Below are positions 1 through 11,879 of a stretch of 64,000 nt of DNA, piece after piece. Position 1 is the first letter of the stretch. Each line of letters opens with the position of its first letter. Made by a program: the position numbers and the translations under genes. The DNA is from Augochlora pura. Taxonomy: Eukaryota > Arthropoda > Insecta > Hymenoptera > Halictidae. The stretch is taken from positions 4,092,001 through 4,156,000 of the forward strand of contig NC_135779.1 of assembly GCF_028453695.1 (NCBI RefSeq). Reading direction: 5' to 3'. The notes under the pieces were generated by a model that had not been told where the DNA came from, did no database searches, and saw only the letters and a list, made by a program, of their open reading frames with translations.

Positions 1-60
1 AATGCAGAATAACAGTGTGAGATCATTAAGATCTAGGCTATTTCCATTTTATATGACTCA

Positions 61-202
61 GTGCATTTTATGCATATCAAATTGAGAGTTGTGACTCATA
101 CCGCAGTTATATCTTTAACAGTTTTTTTTTAATTCTTAACAACCTCCCCTCCTCTGGCTTTTCTATTCATTCTAATCTCAATTTCATATGCATAAAATGC
201 AC
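61..202. repeat. 142-bp inverted-repeat (MITE-like) element
   Basis: Positions 61-86 and 177-202 are inverted copies matching at 25 of 26 bases. The outer 17 are perfect (GTGCATTTTATGCATAT and its complement). The 90-bp interior is AT-rich with a T9-10 run. Size and architecture fit a short nonautonomous DNA transposon or a long hairpin. I see no clean target-site duplication, so mobility is inferred only from structure. Confidence 0.6.
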
Positions 203-1640
203 CGGATCATGTAAAATAGAAATATTCGAGGTCGGTAGAATTATTCTGGATCTAAAGTTCAAAATGGACGCTGAACCTACCGAGTTTTAAAAATGATTAA
301 TATCAATAATCGTGAAATAAAATGTGGAGTGTAATATCGAGCCAATCTCTAGTCGATCGTTGACCGTACCACGCAAGCTTAAACTGTCCTACATTTTCGA
401 AATCCGCCAGCTCGGAGTTTGTTTAAAGGACTGGGGGATCGCGAAGATGGTCGCAATCCGATCATCTGTCACTGGCAGATCGAGATGCGAAAGGGTGAAA
501 GGTGAAAAACCGTGGAACGAAGTAACATGTGCGCGGCTCGGATTTTCCCCACCTTTCCGCTAGGTGAACGCGTACACCGCGATTCTTTCGGGCAGCTTCG
601 GAGACACTTGGCTGCCTTGGCTCTCAGTACCCTGTTTATATACCTATACAGAGGCTCTTACATGCCGGAGACCGCCTCGCGCCCGTACAGAAATAGCCTT
701 AGAGCTCTCGATGCCGAGACGCGCGTTACGCGCTCTGTATCACCGTGCCGCAGCTCCTCGAAACGGGGCAGCCTCGCTTTTTCCGCGGTCCTGCATCCTT
801 AACCTCCGTGTACGAGAGTGCACCCTGATACCAATGGACCACCGGAGACCGATGCACTCGATCCAGGTCCACAACTGTTTCGTACGCTTCCCGGCGATCT
901 CTTTCCCCATCTAATTTCCATGAACTTGCAATTTATATATGACGCTCGAATCTGTCCAGATTGCCTAGCAGCGACAGATACTGTCATCCTTGGTTCAAAT
1001 GTCTGATTCACTAATTTGCCATTTTCCAGGATATTTTTAAATATTCGGAACACCGCGTGGCTCTCACCTTCTAAGCGAAGGTAGAATTGCTTTATACACT
1101 TTACAGAGGTTCAAACGTAATTTCATTTATTTATTGTCGCCGATTTAAATACGATTTCTTATTAATTTCAAGCATAACTTTGGACGATTAAAAACGTTAC
1201 GTCAATTTAATTAACGAGAGCGAAACAGCTATTTTTTTTTTGCTTTCCGAGAAATGCATTCGACTATGGTTCAACAACGTCTGCATCGTTTCGATCTGTC
1301 GATCGAAAAGCGAGTTCAATGATCGAGACACTATTCGGGTAGAATCTTCTCGTGCGACTTTCGCGACGCGCATTTTCGGGACACCGGGTACGCTGGAATC
1401 GGTCGGCAAACCGGGATGACAGATCGCGAGTCGCGACTGCGAAAAACCAGATGAAAAAAGAGAGAACGGAGAAACCGGCGAGGGAACGGAGAAGAAAGGG
1501 AATACGAGAGAAAAGGATGAAAAAAACGCAAGCCGAAGAATAATGGGAGTCGGTCGGGGCTCGTTATGATTACCCTAAGCGCAAACAGAGACGGGATGCC
1601 GCGCGATATCGGTATTGGCGAAAGAAGCAGGAGGGAAATT

Positions 1641-1736
1641 AGAAGAAGTAGAAGAAGAGGAGGAGGCGGAGGAGGAGAAGACGGTGGAGGAGGAGGAGGA
1701 GGAGGAGGAAGAAGAAGAAGAAGAAGACGAAGGAGA
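1641..1736 (+). repeat. GGA/GAA purine microsatellite
   Basis: This is a nearly pure purine tract of GAA and GGA units. Such tracts can form triplex or quadruplex DNA. Translations of either strand give artefactual poly-R/G/E or poly-L/P peptides, so it is not read as coding. Confidence 0.9.
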
Positions 1737-1973
1737 ACCCTCGGGGTCTCTTCTCTTTTATTCCCGGTGCGTATTCGTATGAACGGGCCAACGACAGAGA
1801 CCGAATACCAGACGTCAGAGTGGTGGCTGTGGTGCGAATGTAGAGACATCCGATGACCGTATGCAAATCGCATCCTTGACTCGGCGAATGCAAGTACATA
1901 ACACGGACGTGTACACTCCGTTAGGCGTTGGTGTATATACCTGCGTCAACGGGCCAATGACCGGCGCCGTATT

Positions 1974-2048
1974 CCTTTCTCTCTCTTCCTCTCTCCTCCT
2001 CTCTGTTTCTCTTTACTTCTCTCTCTCTCTCTCTCTCTTTCTCCCTCG
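1974..2048 (+). repeat. CT-rich pyrimidine microsatellite
   Basis: Pyrimidine tract with an uninterrupted TC run near 2018-2038, continued by scattered CT runs to about 2145. On the other strand this is a GAGA-type tract, a common feature of insect regulatory DNA. Whether it binds GAGA factor is inference. Confidence 0.9.
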
Positions 2049-4970
2049 TTCGCTCCTCGCTCCGACTCCGCTGGTTTCGTCTCTCTTCATCGACTGTTCG
2101 TCTCCCGACATCCACCTCTCTTTCTCTCTCTTTCTCTGTCGCTCTTCGACTCGGTTCGAGGCGAGGGGCACTCGAAACGAGCAATGGAAACTTTCTCCCT
2201 CGTTCGTGATATACAGGGTGGTCCCCGCGCAACTGGAACAGGTCGGACGCCTGTTCCACCGCCGCGATTCGACTCCTGAGAAATCAATGCCGGACCTGCA
2301 AGGTGAACTGTCCGAACTGCGCCACGTTCTTCCCCGTGAAATGACATCCACCTCCTGTTCGCCGTCCCTTATCCGATTACTCCTTCCATTGATCAGAAAA
2401 TGACCGATCGATCGTCGGTGGCCTTTTGTGCATTATACGAGGATCCCTGCTACTGGGTCCTCTGCCCTATCGTCTTCGTAGGAGGTCGGATGCAATAACA
2501 TCGTTTAGCGTTCTGATGACGGCAGCCATAAAATAAATCAAGATTACAACCTACGACCCCTTTAAGTTTCCTACGATGAATATATTTTTCTATACGGAGA
2601 CGACAATCACCGAGAAGATGTAATAAAAATTAAACGTCTCTATCAGGATTCTGACTCGTTATCGCAACAGGGCTAAAACATAGTTCTCTAAAAACTTCTA
2701 TTTTATTAACCGATTATTACCAACAATGTATTTTTAAAGGTGCCGATTGTACATAGATTTTTCTGAAGACCTTAATGAAACATGTGGACATAGAAGTTAG
2801 TTGTGAAAAACTTTATATTCGAATAAGAATTCTTGGGTCCGAATAGACCCGAGGTCCGAGCGATGATAAGCAAATCGAGCACGGACAATCTGCTATTTCC
2901 CCGTATTATAGCCACGTCTATAAAACGATGGAGAACGGCGTCGACGACCATGCTTTTCCACCGATGAAGATGTAAATGATACTGTTCACCTCCTTTCCGA
3001 TTTCTAACCCTCCGGTTTTTTGATTCCCGTCGACGAGAACTTTTGAAAAAGGAGGGAAATAAAAGGTTCCTCCTGAAACCTCGAGATTCCTCCTTGAACG
3101 CCGAGATACGGACGCCGCGCGCCGTCTCGTTTCCCCGAGGATACGAGCCACGGGTATTCCCCGTGACTTTTATGCCTCGTAACTTTGCCCGAGGATTAGG
3201 ACTCGCCTCGCGAATATTCCCCCGTTTCCTCCCTTTTCCCTCCTGCATGCATCCTACCCGCCCACCTTCGCGTACTCGAGGGCAGCGACTAGTACCGAGG
3301 TGTACAGCGCTCGCAGTCGGAAGCATCTGGGCCGCGAGCCAATTTTCCTGTCTCTCGGTCGAGAGACTCACCCGGTACGTAAAACCCTGAAAAGTCGATC
3401 TCGTTTCATCGGTGCGCTACGTTTTTGTCAATGACCAGAGACTGGGGGTTCTTCGAACGAGCAATTAACTCGGGGATTTGGACGAATTGCAATCATTCGG
3501 CCTGTTCTTTCCCCGGGAGGATCTTTGAAAGTTATTAGGCGTTATCTGATCTTAAATAATGATAATAATGTATATTGTGTGACCCCTGCTTAGAATAACT
3601 TTGATCGATTGAAAATAATGCAACAGTGTTCTTGAATTGTATAAAATTTGTCTAGCATTAATGAATAAAGAACTGCATTGTAATGGTAGTGGCTGAGCAT
3701 TCGAATGAATAAATGAATTGCAGAAGAAGTCAAGAAATCGACAGCAACGATTGGCATTGATGAGTAATCGGTTCAAAGAGTTATAACAGTCATATAGAGT
3801 ACGATATGCTCCTGCGGAGTATCGCAGAGGCGATCCAAGAGACATCAATCCAAGTCGAAGTGAGAGGTTATCATAATCATGGCACAGGATTGCCATAGGT
3901 GTCTCAGTGACACAAGATGCATGCCTCGAGAAGCTGTCAGTTACGAATTATTTGGCCACGGCTTGCGTTTGTTTAGGAAACCGATGTCCGATGCTGCCTC
4001 GAGATTTCCAATCGCTTCGCGCGACAGGTAACATGTCTTAGGATAAAAAGAACGAGGAAAGCGCGGACGTGGTCAGTGAATGGGCCGGTAGCCGGTGGTT
4101 ATGAAACCGCTGACAAAAACCGTCGAACCAATCGGTTTCACAGTCGACGACAGGGCGACTCGGGCCCGGTGCGATATCGGCGAACAAATCGTGTCATTGT
4201 TTCAACGGCGTCGAGCATTGTGAACGCCGTTCGTATTGAAAACGCGCGCGCTGCGTGTATCGGACCGAAGAAACTGGGACGGCAACAACCGCGATAACAA
4301 AGAAGCGAGTGCAACACGCGCGGTGCAACTATATTTTATGCACGGATGTATAATATAATATAATCACGGCCGCCGGCGATAATCCTCGGAAAATAAACGC
4401 GACGACGGCCGCTCCTCCGCGAACGTCGTCGGAAATTATGCTCGTTCGACGCGAAACTTCTACGGTACTCGGGGTGCGATAAACCCCTCGAACCGGCATC
4501 TGTATTGCAACTATGCTGATTAACAGTTTTCCTTAACGCTTGTCACTAATTCGTGTATGCAATCCCCTTCAAAAATAGTTTATTTTTTCTACTATATTCT
4601 ATCGCGATCAAGTGGAAAAATAAGCGAGTTGTTGAAAAGAGTCGACCGAATATAAATCGAAATAAAGGCACGACGAATAAGTCGAAAGAGGAGCCTAGTC
4701 GCTTAGCAAATTTTGTCAAGTATGATTACCTGTTTGGTAAAAGGCACGACAAATATAACGAAGAGAGATACCGAGCCTTCAACCGAGAGAATGATCGCTC
4801 TCGAGAAAATCAACCATCCTGTACATCTGTCCGACCGCCATCAGGCAACTGTCGTCTCCGCAAAACGGTTTCCCGGATAGGCGAATTTCGCTGGAATTCC
4901 TCGCGGTATGCTCGCCGTCTACGTGTCCCGTCCGGACGAGTTATTAACCATGAATTTGTTCCACGTCTAC

Positions 4971-5152
4971 GAGAGAGAGAGAGAGACAAAGAGGAAGGGA
5001 GGGGAGGGAGAACGATGAGTCCCCCGTCTTTCACCCCGTGAATAAGAAGCGTCTCGAACAAAAGACAACTTCTCCGCGCATTGTTCGACCTGCACCTTGT
5101 GATTTTCAGACGACCCCGTCTCCCTTCTCTCTCTCTCTTCCCCTCTCTGTCC
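4971..5152. repeat. Paired GA and CT microsatellites
   Basis: A GA tract at 4971-5010 and a CT tract at about 5121-5152 face each other as inverted purine/pyrimidine runs and could pair as a long imperfect hairpin. Simple sequence only. No gene is supported. Confidence 0.75.
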
Positions 5153-7202
5153 CTGGTCCCTGCTATTCCCCATCTCGACGTGATTCGTCTTAAACGAGCC
5201 ATTTGCATTCCTAGCCCCGGCCGAGAGAGCTGGTCTGATTTAAGGAAGAGAAATATGACTTTTTTCCTTCCTTTTTCTCGTGTTGGGCTATCCCAGCTTT
5301 TCCACGTATTGGGAGAGCCCGAAAGGTCTCGTTCGTCCCTCTGTTCTCTTTAGAACGCGACACGTTTCTTGCATCAAAATGATTCGTCTAAGTCGCAGAC
5401 TCTGCGAAATATAATTTTGGTCGACGAGCTTGAGGATTGCTCGCTGGTCGATGTAACGTACAGAAAGGGTTTATACCCGACAGAAGAATCGATAAACAAA
5501 TAACGCCAGTCGCACACAGGCTGAGCCTGCGCGAAAAAGAAGAATTCAAAATTGTCTCTCGGTTTTCATTTCAAAGATGCTCGAGCTCGAATATTCGAGC
5601 CGACGAGTCTGCACACGGCGAAACCTTTCCACTTGACGCGAGTACCGCTTTCGGAATCGATTATTCAGTGAAACGAGAATGGGGGAGATCAGAGTAAAGT
5701 AAGAATGGAACGAGAATGTAAAGAGATTAATTAGAGAATAGATAGACGTTGTACGGAAGTCTTTTAGTTTCGCACACACCCAATGGAGACGGCACTCGAG
5801 AGCCAGAGGATAGCCGAGTCGCGTGGGGCAGGTCAGGCGTCCTCGGTCTCAGTCTCAGGAATGATTCATTTTCGGAATGGGTTCCGTCGGGACATTCGCA
5901 TGCGAATTGTGTCCGGGGGACCGGCACTTCGCAGTCCCTCGCCCCCTCCCCCGCCTCGTCTTTCCCCATTCGCTGGAAAATCAGGAATCGAGAGGAACAA
6001 GGATGTTTCGCCCAGCAAAATTCTTCGGCTTGTTCATCGTGAAGCAGCATAATGAAAAATAAACAGAACAGACCGAGAAAATTTGCGAATAAACACCAGA
6101 TTGCAATGTTCATTGGCGCCAGTCCCTCGAAATAGGCTAATCAACCGACGAGGTATTTTCAGCGAAGAAAATCGCTCTCTAACGAATTAGCCGGGTAAGC
6201 GGGTCAGTGTCACTCTCTCGGAGAAATCATTCTCCGTGCCCTTCGCTGCGAGCCACGCTTCACAAAACTATTAAAATTCCGCGTAATCACGTAGTGTCAT
6301 CTGCGCTGACCATCGGAGAAACGAATCCAAGGTGCGGCCTTCTTCGCCGAAGCGGAGGCCACTTCTTCAGGCACAGAGACGAACTTTCCTGTCGGGAAAT
6401 CGAGGAACAGGCTGGCCATTTTTCCATGACAATTTTACGGGAGACATCGCAAGAACCATAAACGATAAACCAAAAATCTCTGACTTTAGAACTGACAGAT
6501 TTCATTTTTATCCTCCGATGACTAAACTGTGTGTCTAAGAGAAGCTCGATAATTGTCTTTTCACACTCTGTTACGCCAACCACTTCTAACATTAATTACG
6601 TGAAATGTTGTATTTTATTTAATTATATTAAAATTGAAAAGTTAAGTAGCACGACATCAATTGCATGTTCAGTGCTCTTACGTTTTTTATTTCATTAAAT
6701 TATCGTATAAATTATTGAGTCTTGTGGATCATCAATTTTCAAAGATCGGTAGACCAAGTGCCCGAATTCGGTTTCCGTCCGAATCCGCAGCTAGAAAATG
6801 CCGCAGAGAAAACGACGGAAAACTTCAGTCGACACCGGAAAGATGAAATCGAGACTGAAAGACGAATTCTCACGAAGTCGAGATCGAAATTCGCGTTGTT
6901 CACGCGCTGCCGATCGGTAGACTGCCACGCGCATATAAATCGCCTAGAATCGGGACCTGCATCGTTCTTGAACCTGCATCGATGTTTCTATTTACTCGCG
7001 GCGCGTATCCAGCTTTATAATCAGAAGTCCGGTCGCGTTCGTACAATGTAACCCGAGCGTGGCGCTCGGCGTTATTTTCAAGGACCCCGGCTTTACCTTT
7101 CCCCGCGAACTATTATCGAAGATCCAGTTTTGATCAAGATAGTTCCTCCCGGTGCATCTTCGAGAGCGTGGCGTCGAAACGCGGGCTTTGTTGTCTCGTT
7201 AT

Positions 7203-7441
7203 ACAGGGTGTTTCATCAACGAGTTCTTCGCCTTGCTACTTTGACTCTTCTCAGTCTCTAAAATATCTTTAACTGATTTGAGATGAATTTGACAATAGTA
7301 TGGTATGGTAAAGAAAATTTTTTGAACCACTATTACCATCTGAAAAATCTCAGAAAAATATATTGGGTGCAATGCCTGAAAAATACGGTCCCCTTCTATC
7401 ATAACAGCGCCACGTGAATTTGAACGAACTTTAGACCCTGT
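7203..7441. mobile_element. Possible MITE remnant with ACAGGGT termini
   Basis: The segment starts with ACAGGGTGTTTC after TTAT and ends with ACCCTGT, giving 7-bp inverted ends about 240 bp apart. The interior is AT-rich and unlike the CpG-rich flanks. An ACAGGGTG word also occurs at about 2215. Short ends and no clear target duplication make this tentative. Confidence 0.35.
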
Positions 7442-9059
7442 TACACATTAGAGATAGAAACTTAGCTTCTTTGATCGCACTGGAGAAAAAAAATTCGGGT
7501 CTCCGTAAACTTGTGGTTTCTAGCCTGTAGATTAGTTTAGAAAGCTCTGACTTTGATGGATCTCTCTATCGAGGATTCGAAGCGAACCAGTATCACCCTA
7601 TACGCGCGTTTAACCGAGTTACGCTCGCGTGTGTTTCGCCAGTTTTCCAGAGGAGACGCACGCGTGGCCGTGGTACGCGGCAGATACATCGTCGGACTTA
7701 TTATGGCTAGGGGTATGATATACTACAGAGAACCGGCGCGCCGGCCACAATTATTTCTCGTTCCACGCAGGTGTTTGTCGCAACGTTTCAGCCCGTGAAT
7801 CTACCAGATTTCACGCCGCGACGATTTTCTGCGTTCACCGGTGCTGCGAGCGAGCAAGCCCGTAAATAACTCTTGTCGTTCAAGCGTATCCGGAAACAGG
7901 CTGTTAACCATGAAACCCGTAAAGAAATGGCTTCTATACCGATTTCATAATCGGTAGAGTCCGCAGAGAAACGTGGCAGGGGGACACGCCGTGGCGTGGC
8001 GGCTCGAGTCGACCGATTAATTACTTCCTTTTTGCAATTGCACGGATAAGAAAGAGTTGCTACGATCTCGTTTTATCGGTCTCGCGGTTTCGAGACTCGC
8101 CGGTTTTCGGACTGGAATAATTATGATTGAGAAATACAGGCAGACGATCATTCATCGCTCGTAAATCGTTCGATCATGTTGTCGATCACCGTGCGAGCCC
8201 GATTACTTGGGCAACAGCTGTTCGAAAGCCGCTGTTCGCTCTACTACCCCAATCTCTCTTACGATCAAAACGATCTAGCATCTTTAGTGTAAAATTGATT
8301 TGACATTAACGATCGAACTTAAATGTTAACAATTAATAGAAACTTTTGTCATAAACTCGATACTTCCGACAACAAATGACAATAATGTTTTTATTCTTCT
8401 TGTTGCAACTGATGCACAATATACAAAATAATTAGAATGAATAAAACAAATGCAAATAATTCACGAATTACCGAGAGAATTTTAATAAAATGACTTTTCC
8501 AGCGTTTTGGGGGTGAATGGCCCATTTCACGACCCTTTAAATTGAACCGCCCAAGCAAGATCAAGGACCCGTTCCTTGAATGGTGCCCCGTAGAGCAAAG
8601 AACGTTTCCCATGGTCGTTGTAGGCGAACAGGAACGGCTTCACGGCGCGGAAAGGAACGATAGAAGGCGTCTCTCTCTCCGCGAGCAGAAACTAGGATGG
8701 AAGCATGCGTTACACGGTCGCGTGTGCACACTTTATACTCGTCATTCCGCGGTAAATTAGACGCGAAGCTGATAGGGGATTCAAGGCCGCGGCACGCTGC
8801 GAAGGAGAATAGCGCATTTTTCTAGGCTATTGATTGCGTCTACCGAATATAGGGTAATATTCAATCTACTTAATGGCACGGTTGCCTGCGTGCACCGTCC
8901 TCGATTTCATCTCACCGTCGTCGTCGTCGGCCACGACGCTGGAATACCGGGCCTTCAAGCTCCTTTTTTCGTTCCACTTCGAAGCGAAATATCAAACGAC
9001 GAGAGCAACAACCGTCGGCGGTACGATTTCGTCCCGTTTCCTCGGCCACGCAATTTCTA

Positions 9060-9079
9060 TTAGGTCATCCCATAAGTTC
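9060..9079 (+). mobile_element. Mariner-type terminal inverted repeat, solitary
   Basis: TTAGGTCATCCCATAAGTTC directly follows a TA dinucleotide. It has the form of mariner-family termini (TTAGGT, then CCATAAGT). I found no partner end and no transposase nearby, so it is probably an eroded or solo end. Confidence 0.45.
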
Positions 9080-11829
9080 AGAAGACGACGTAGATTCGTC
9101 TAACGATTCTAATGTGCGGACGGATAACTGAATATTTCAATATGCCGGTAACACCCTTAACAGAGTCGTCACCCCTTGAAATCGACAATTATAACCGAAT
9201 AAGTCATTTCAACGATTAAAAAACCTGCCTCGGGAACCGTTCATTTGCATGGAGATCCGACGAGCATTGATAATACTATCCAACAAATTCTCGTCGAGTC
9301 TCGGGAGATCGGTTTCGCGGCGCGATCGAGCTCGATCCGAGTGAATCACTGGACAGAATTAGTCAGAGCCTCGATCGACTGGTCGATTCCCCTGCTCGCG
9401 TCCGAGCATGTATATCAGGACGGATCGAGCAATTCCGCGGGATATCTCGATTGATCAGCGTACGGACCGGTGGAAACCGGGCTTTTAACGCGATAGAAGC
9501 ATGTGGACGAGCGAGAAATTCACGCGTTCCGAGCGAAAACGTGTCCGTTTCGCGCCGCTCCTCTCGGGCTCTGCTACACCTCAGCCCGGCTGGGCTTAGC
9601 TCGGCTCGGAGCCGCGAGCAGCTCCATAAAAGTCTCTCGATAACTGGGTTTCTCTTGCCGCGGCGTTACTTCTTGCGGCGTCGCATTCAAAACACGATCT
9701 CCTTTCTTTTTCGCTTGGGGAACGGGGCAAAGAAGGGACCGTTCGCGTGCGTTTTATGCAATTCCACCGCGTCTAAAGATACACCGGCCACTGTCCCGCT
9801 TACGGGCCCCTCTCGTATTCGTGCGCGGCTGTGAAAATTGCACCCCGGAGAGCAAACATCGCCTCAACGAGAACATGAGATCTCTTCATTGGCCTCGCAA
9901 CAACTGTCCGGACTGCTTAAAGAGACCTCTCGAATTTTTTATCTCTCGATCACCGAAATTATTCCGTCGTTTACTCGTCCGTATTATCATACTAACAGTC
10001 AACGAACGTGCTCTTTCGTCGATTAACTGGTGACTGTAATTTGCCCTGTTCATTTTTACTTCGTTCTTCGTCCGATCACGAGAGAATTTATCTTTAAAAA
10101 GCCACCCTTGTCCAATTATAGCTGCGAACGACGAGTATACCCGACTCGCAACAAATATATTCGTGATATTACGATTAAAAAATATTATGAAATGTAGTTG
10201 TAAGTGTCAGTCACTTTCGCATGCTTTACGAAGGCTGTCTTTACTCTGGCAACACGATCTTATTAAACGCAAACGTAATATAGTTAATGTCCATTCAGCG
10301 TAGGTTCCATTTTCTCTGTATTACAGTAGAACCTTATACTAGTTCATTTTTACTTTCTTACGTAATATCGTTCGTAATATTGTTCGTTTCCTGCACGTAC
10401 TTTCGCACGTTTATGACTTTGTATACATATGTGAAGGAGTTACTCCCATTAAGTACCAAATGAATAAATAAATACCTTTTAGACTTATAGAACGATACTG
10501 AACATGTGCGATTAATAAAATCTATACGTCTCAAAGAATTGTTCTATAAGTGGTTACGGAGCCAAGTTTACAAAGACGAAGACGAGTCGACGTTCAGGAC
10601 AATACGCGTTCGCGAGGAAGCTACGACAGGCCAAGTTTCTCTGACACTCGCGAGACCTCGAAATCCACTATCGTCTAATAAACGGCTTTCCATCGGACCC
10701 GGAAACCTCGAACGTCTAATATCCATTAAGCCTGTATCCGTCTACTCTTTTCCCTATCAATCAGCTAATGACCCGTTCGACCCGGCTGCGGCGCGCACGC
10801 GCTCCAATTTCCCGGCCGATACCGGGGCAAGGAAAAAGGAACGAGAGACCCGCGGACAGGATCGAGAGCTTGTCCGGGTTTCCCGCGATCCGAATAACCG
10901 AAGACAAAACGAACAGCGGCGACGCGAAAGGATTTCTAACGATCCGGCCGTTCCCATCGGCAGCCGCGGCGCATCTCCACGCAACGCGCACGCCTCCGTA
11001 ACCTAGAAACGGCCTATCGAAAGAAAAATCGGTGGTTTCTCCTCCGGTGAAAAATCGAGTCTTCCGCCTCGGTCTCGATGAGACCGTTCCAGTTTCCCAT
11101 GCGTGACCCACTCGGAGGCGATCGGGCGAGAACCGGCCGCGTGCGTTTCTGCTGACTTTGCCGTCAACTCTCGCGTTCTTGCCACCTGGTGAACGGACCA
11201 CGCAGAGGAAGGAAAACCTGCCCGGACACGCTTCTTGCTACTTTTCCCACCGTTTCTAAGAACATTTTTCATCCGCGGATATCTTCGGCAGTTCCTGTTA
11301 TCCACCCCCTTTCTATGCCGCGGGCCATTCTATGTTACTACAATAGAAATATACGAACATAGTTTTTTTTCTTCGGTATTCGTTTACAAGTATCAGTAAA
11401 AGATATAGAAGTTGCTTCGAGTTTAGAGCATAGAAATATACAGGTACGATATTTTGTTAAGTTTTCCTTTCTGATTGGTAATATATCCCGATCTTCAAAA
11501 GGTGAATTTACTCGTCAAACAAGATTGTTCTTGGCTTAAATCTCGAATGCAGGTGACGTGTCTATTTCGAGTCAGAGTTACGAATGTTCCATCTAAATTC
11601 TAATTTTGTGAAAGTCATTTATAACGATTCGTTATTACCATTGATCCCAATAAGTGGGCTGAACTTGACATTTGATGAGAATGAGATGAGATTTACAAAT
11701 ATACAAATAGAAAACGATGGGAAGATTCGAACGGATCTAGCTGTGACGTCTGTCTCGTTTTCGTGCAGCTCAACGGAGTTTCTTCTATCTGTGTTATTTG
11801 CACGCCGACTCGGTGTGTAATAAAGTCGT

Positions 11830-11879
11830 GATTATTATTACTATTATTATTATTATTATCATTATTATTATAATTATTG
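11830..11879 (+). repeat. ATT trinucleotide microsatellite
   Basis: About fifteen ATT/ATTATC units in a row. Noncoding simple repeat. Confidence 0.9.

Noticed and set aside
1331..1873. 180-codon minus-strand frame rich in Leu/Pro
   Set aside because: Its core is the translation of the GGA/GAA microsatellite. Low complexity only.
3552..3896. 114-codon minus-strand frame
   Set aside because: No recognisable family, ends in a poly-Ile translation of ATT-like repeats. Most likely chance.
10506..11006. 166-codon open frame on the plus strand
   Set aside because: Arg/Ser-rich with no recognisable domain, no Kozak or splice logic. It overlaps other open frames on both strands, as expected in CpG-rich DNA with few TA-containing stops.
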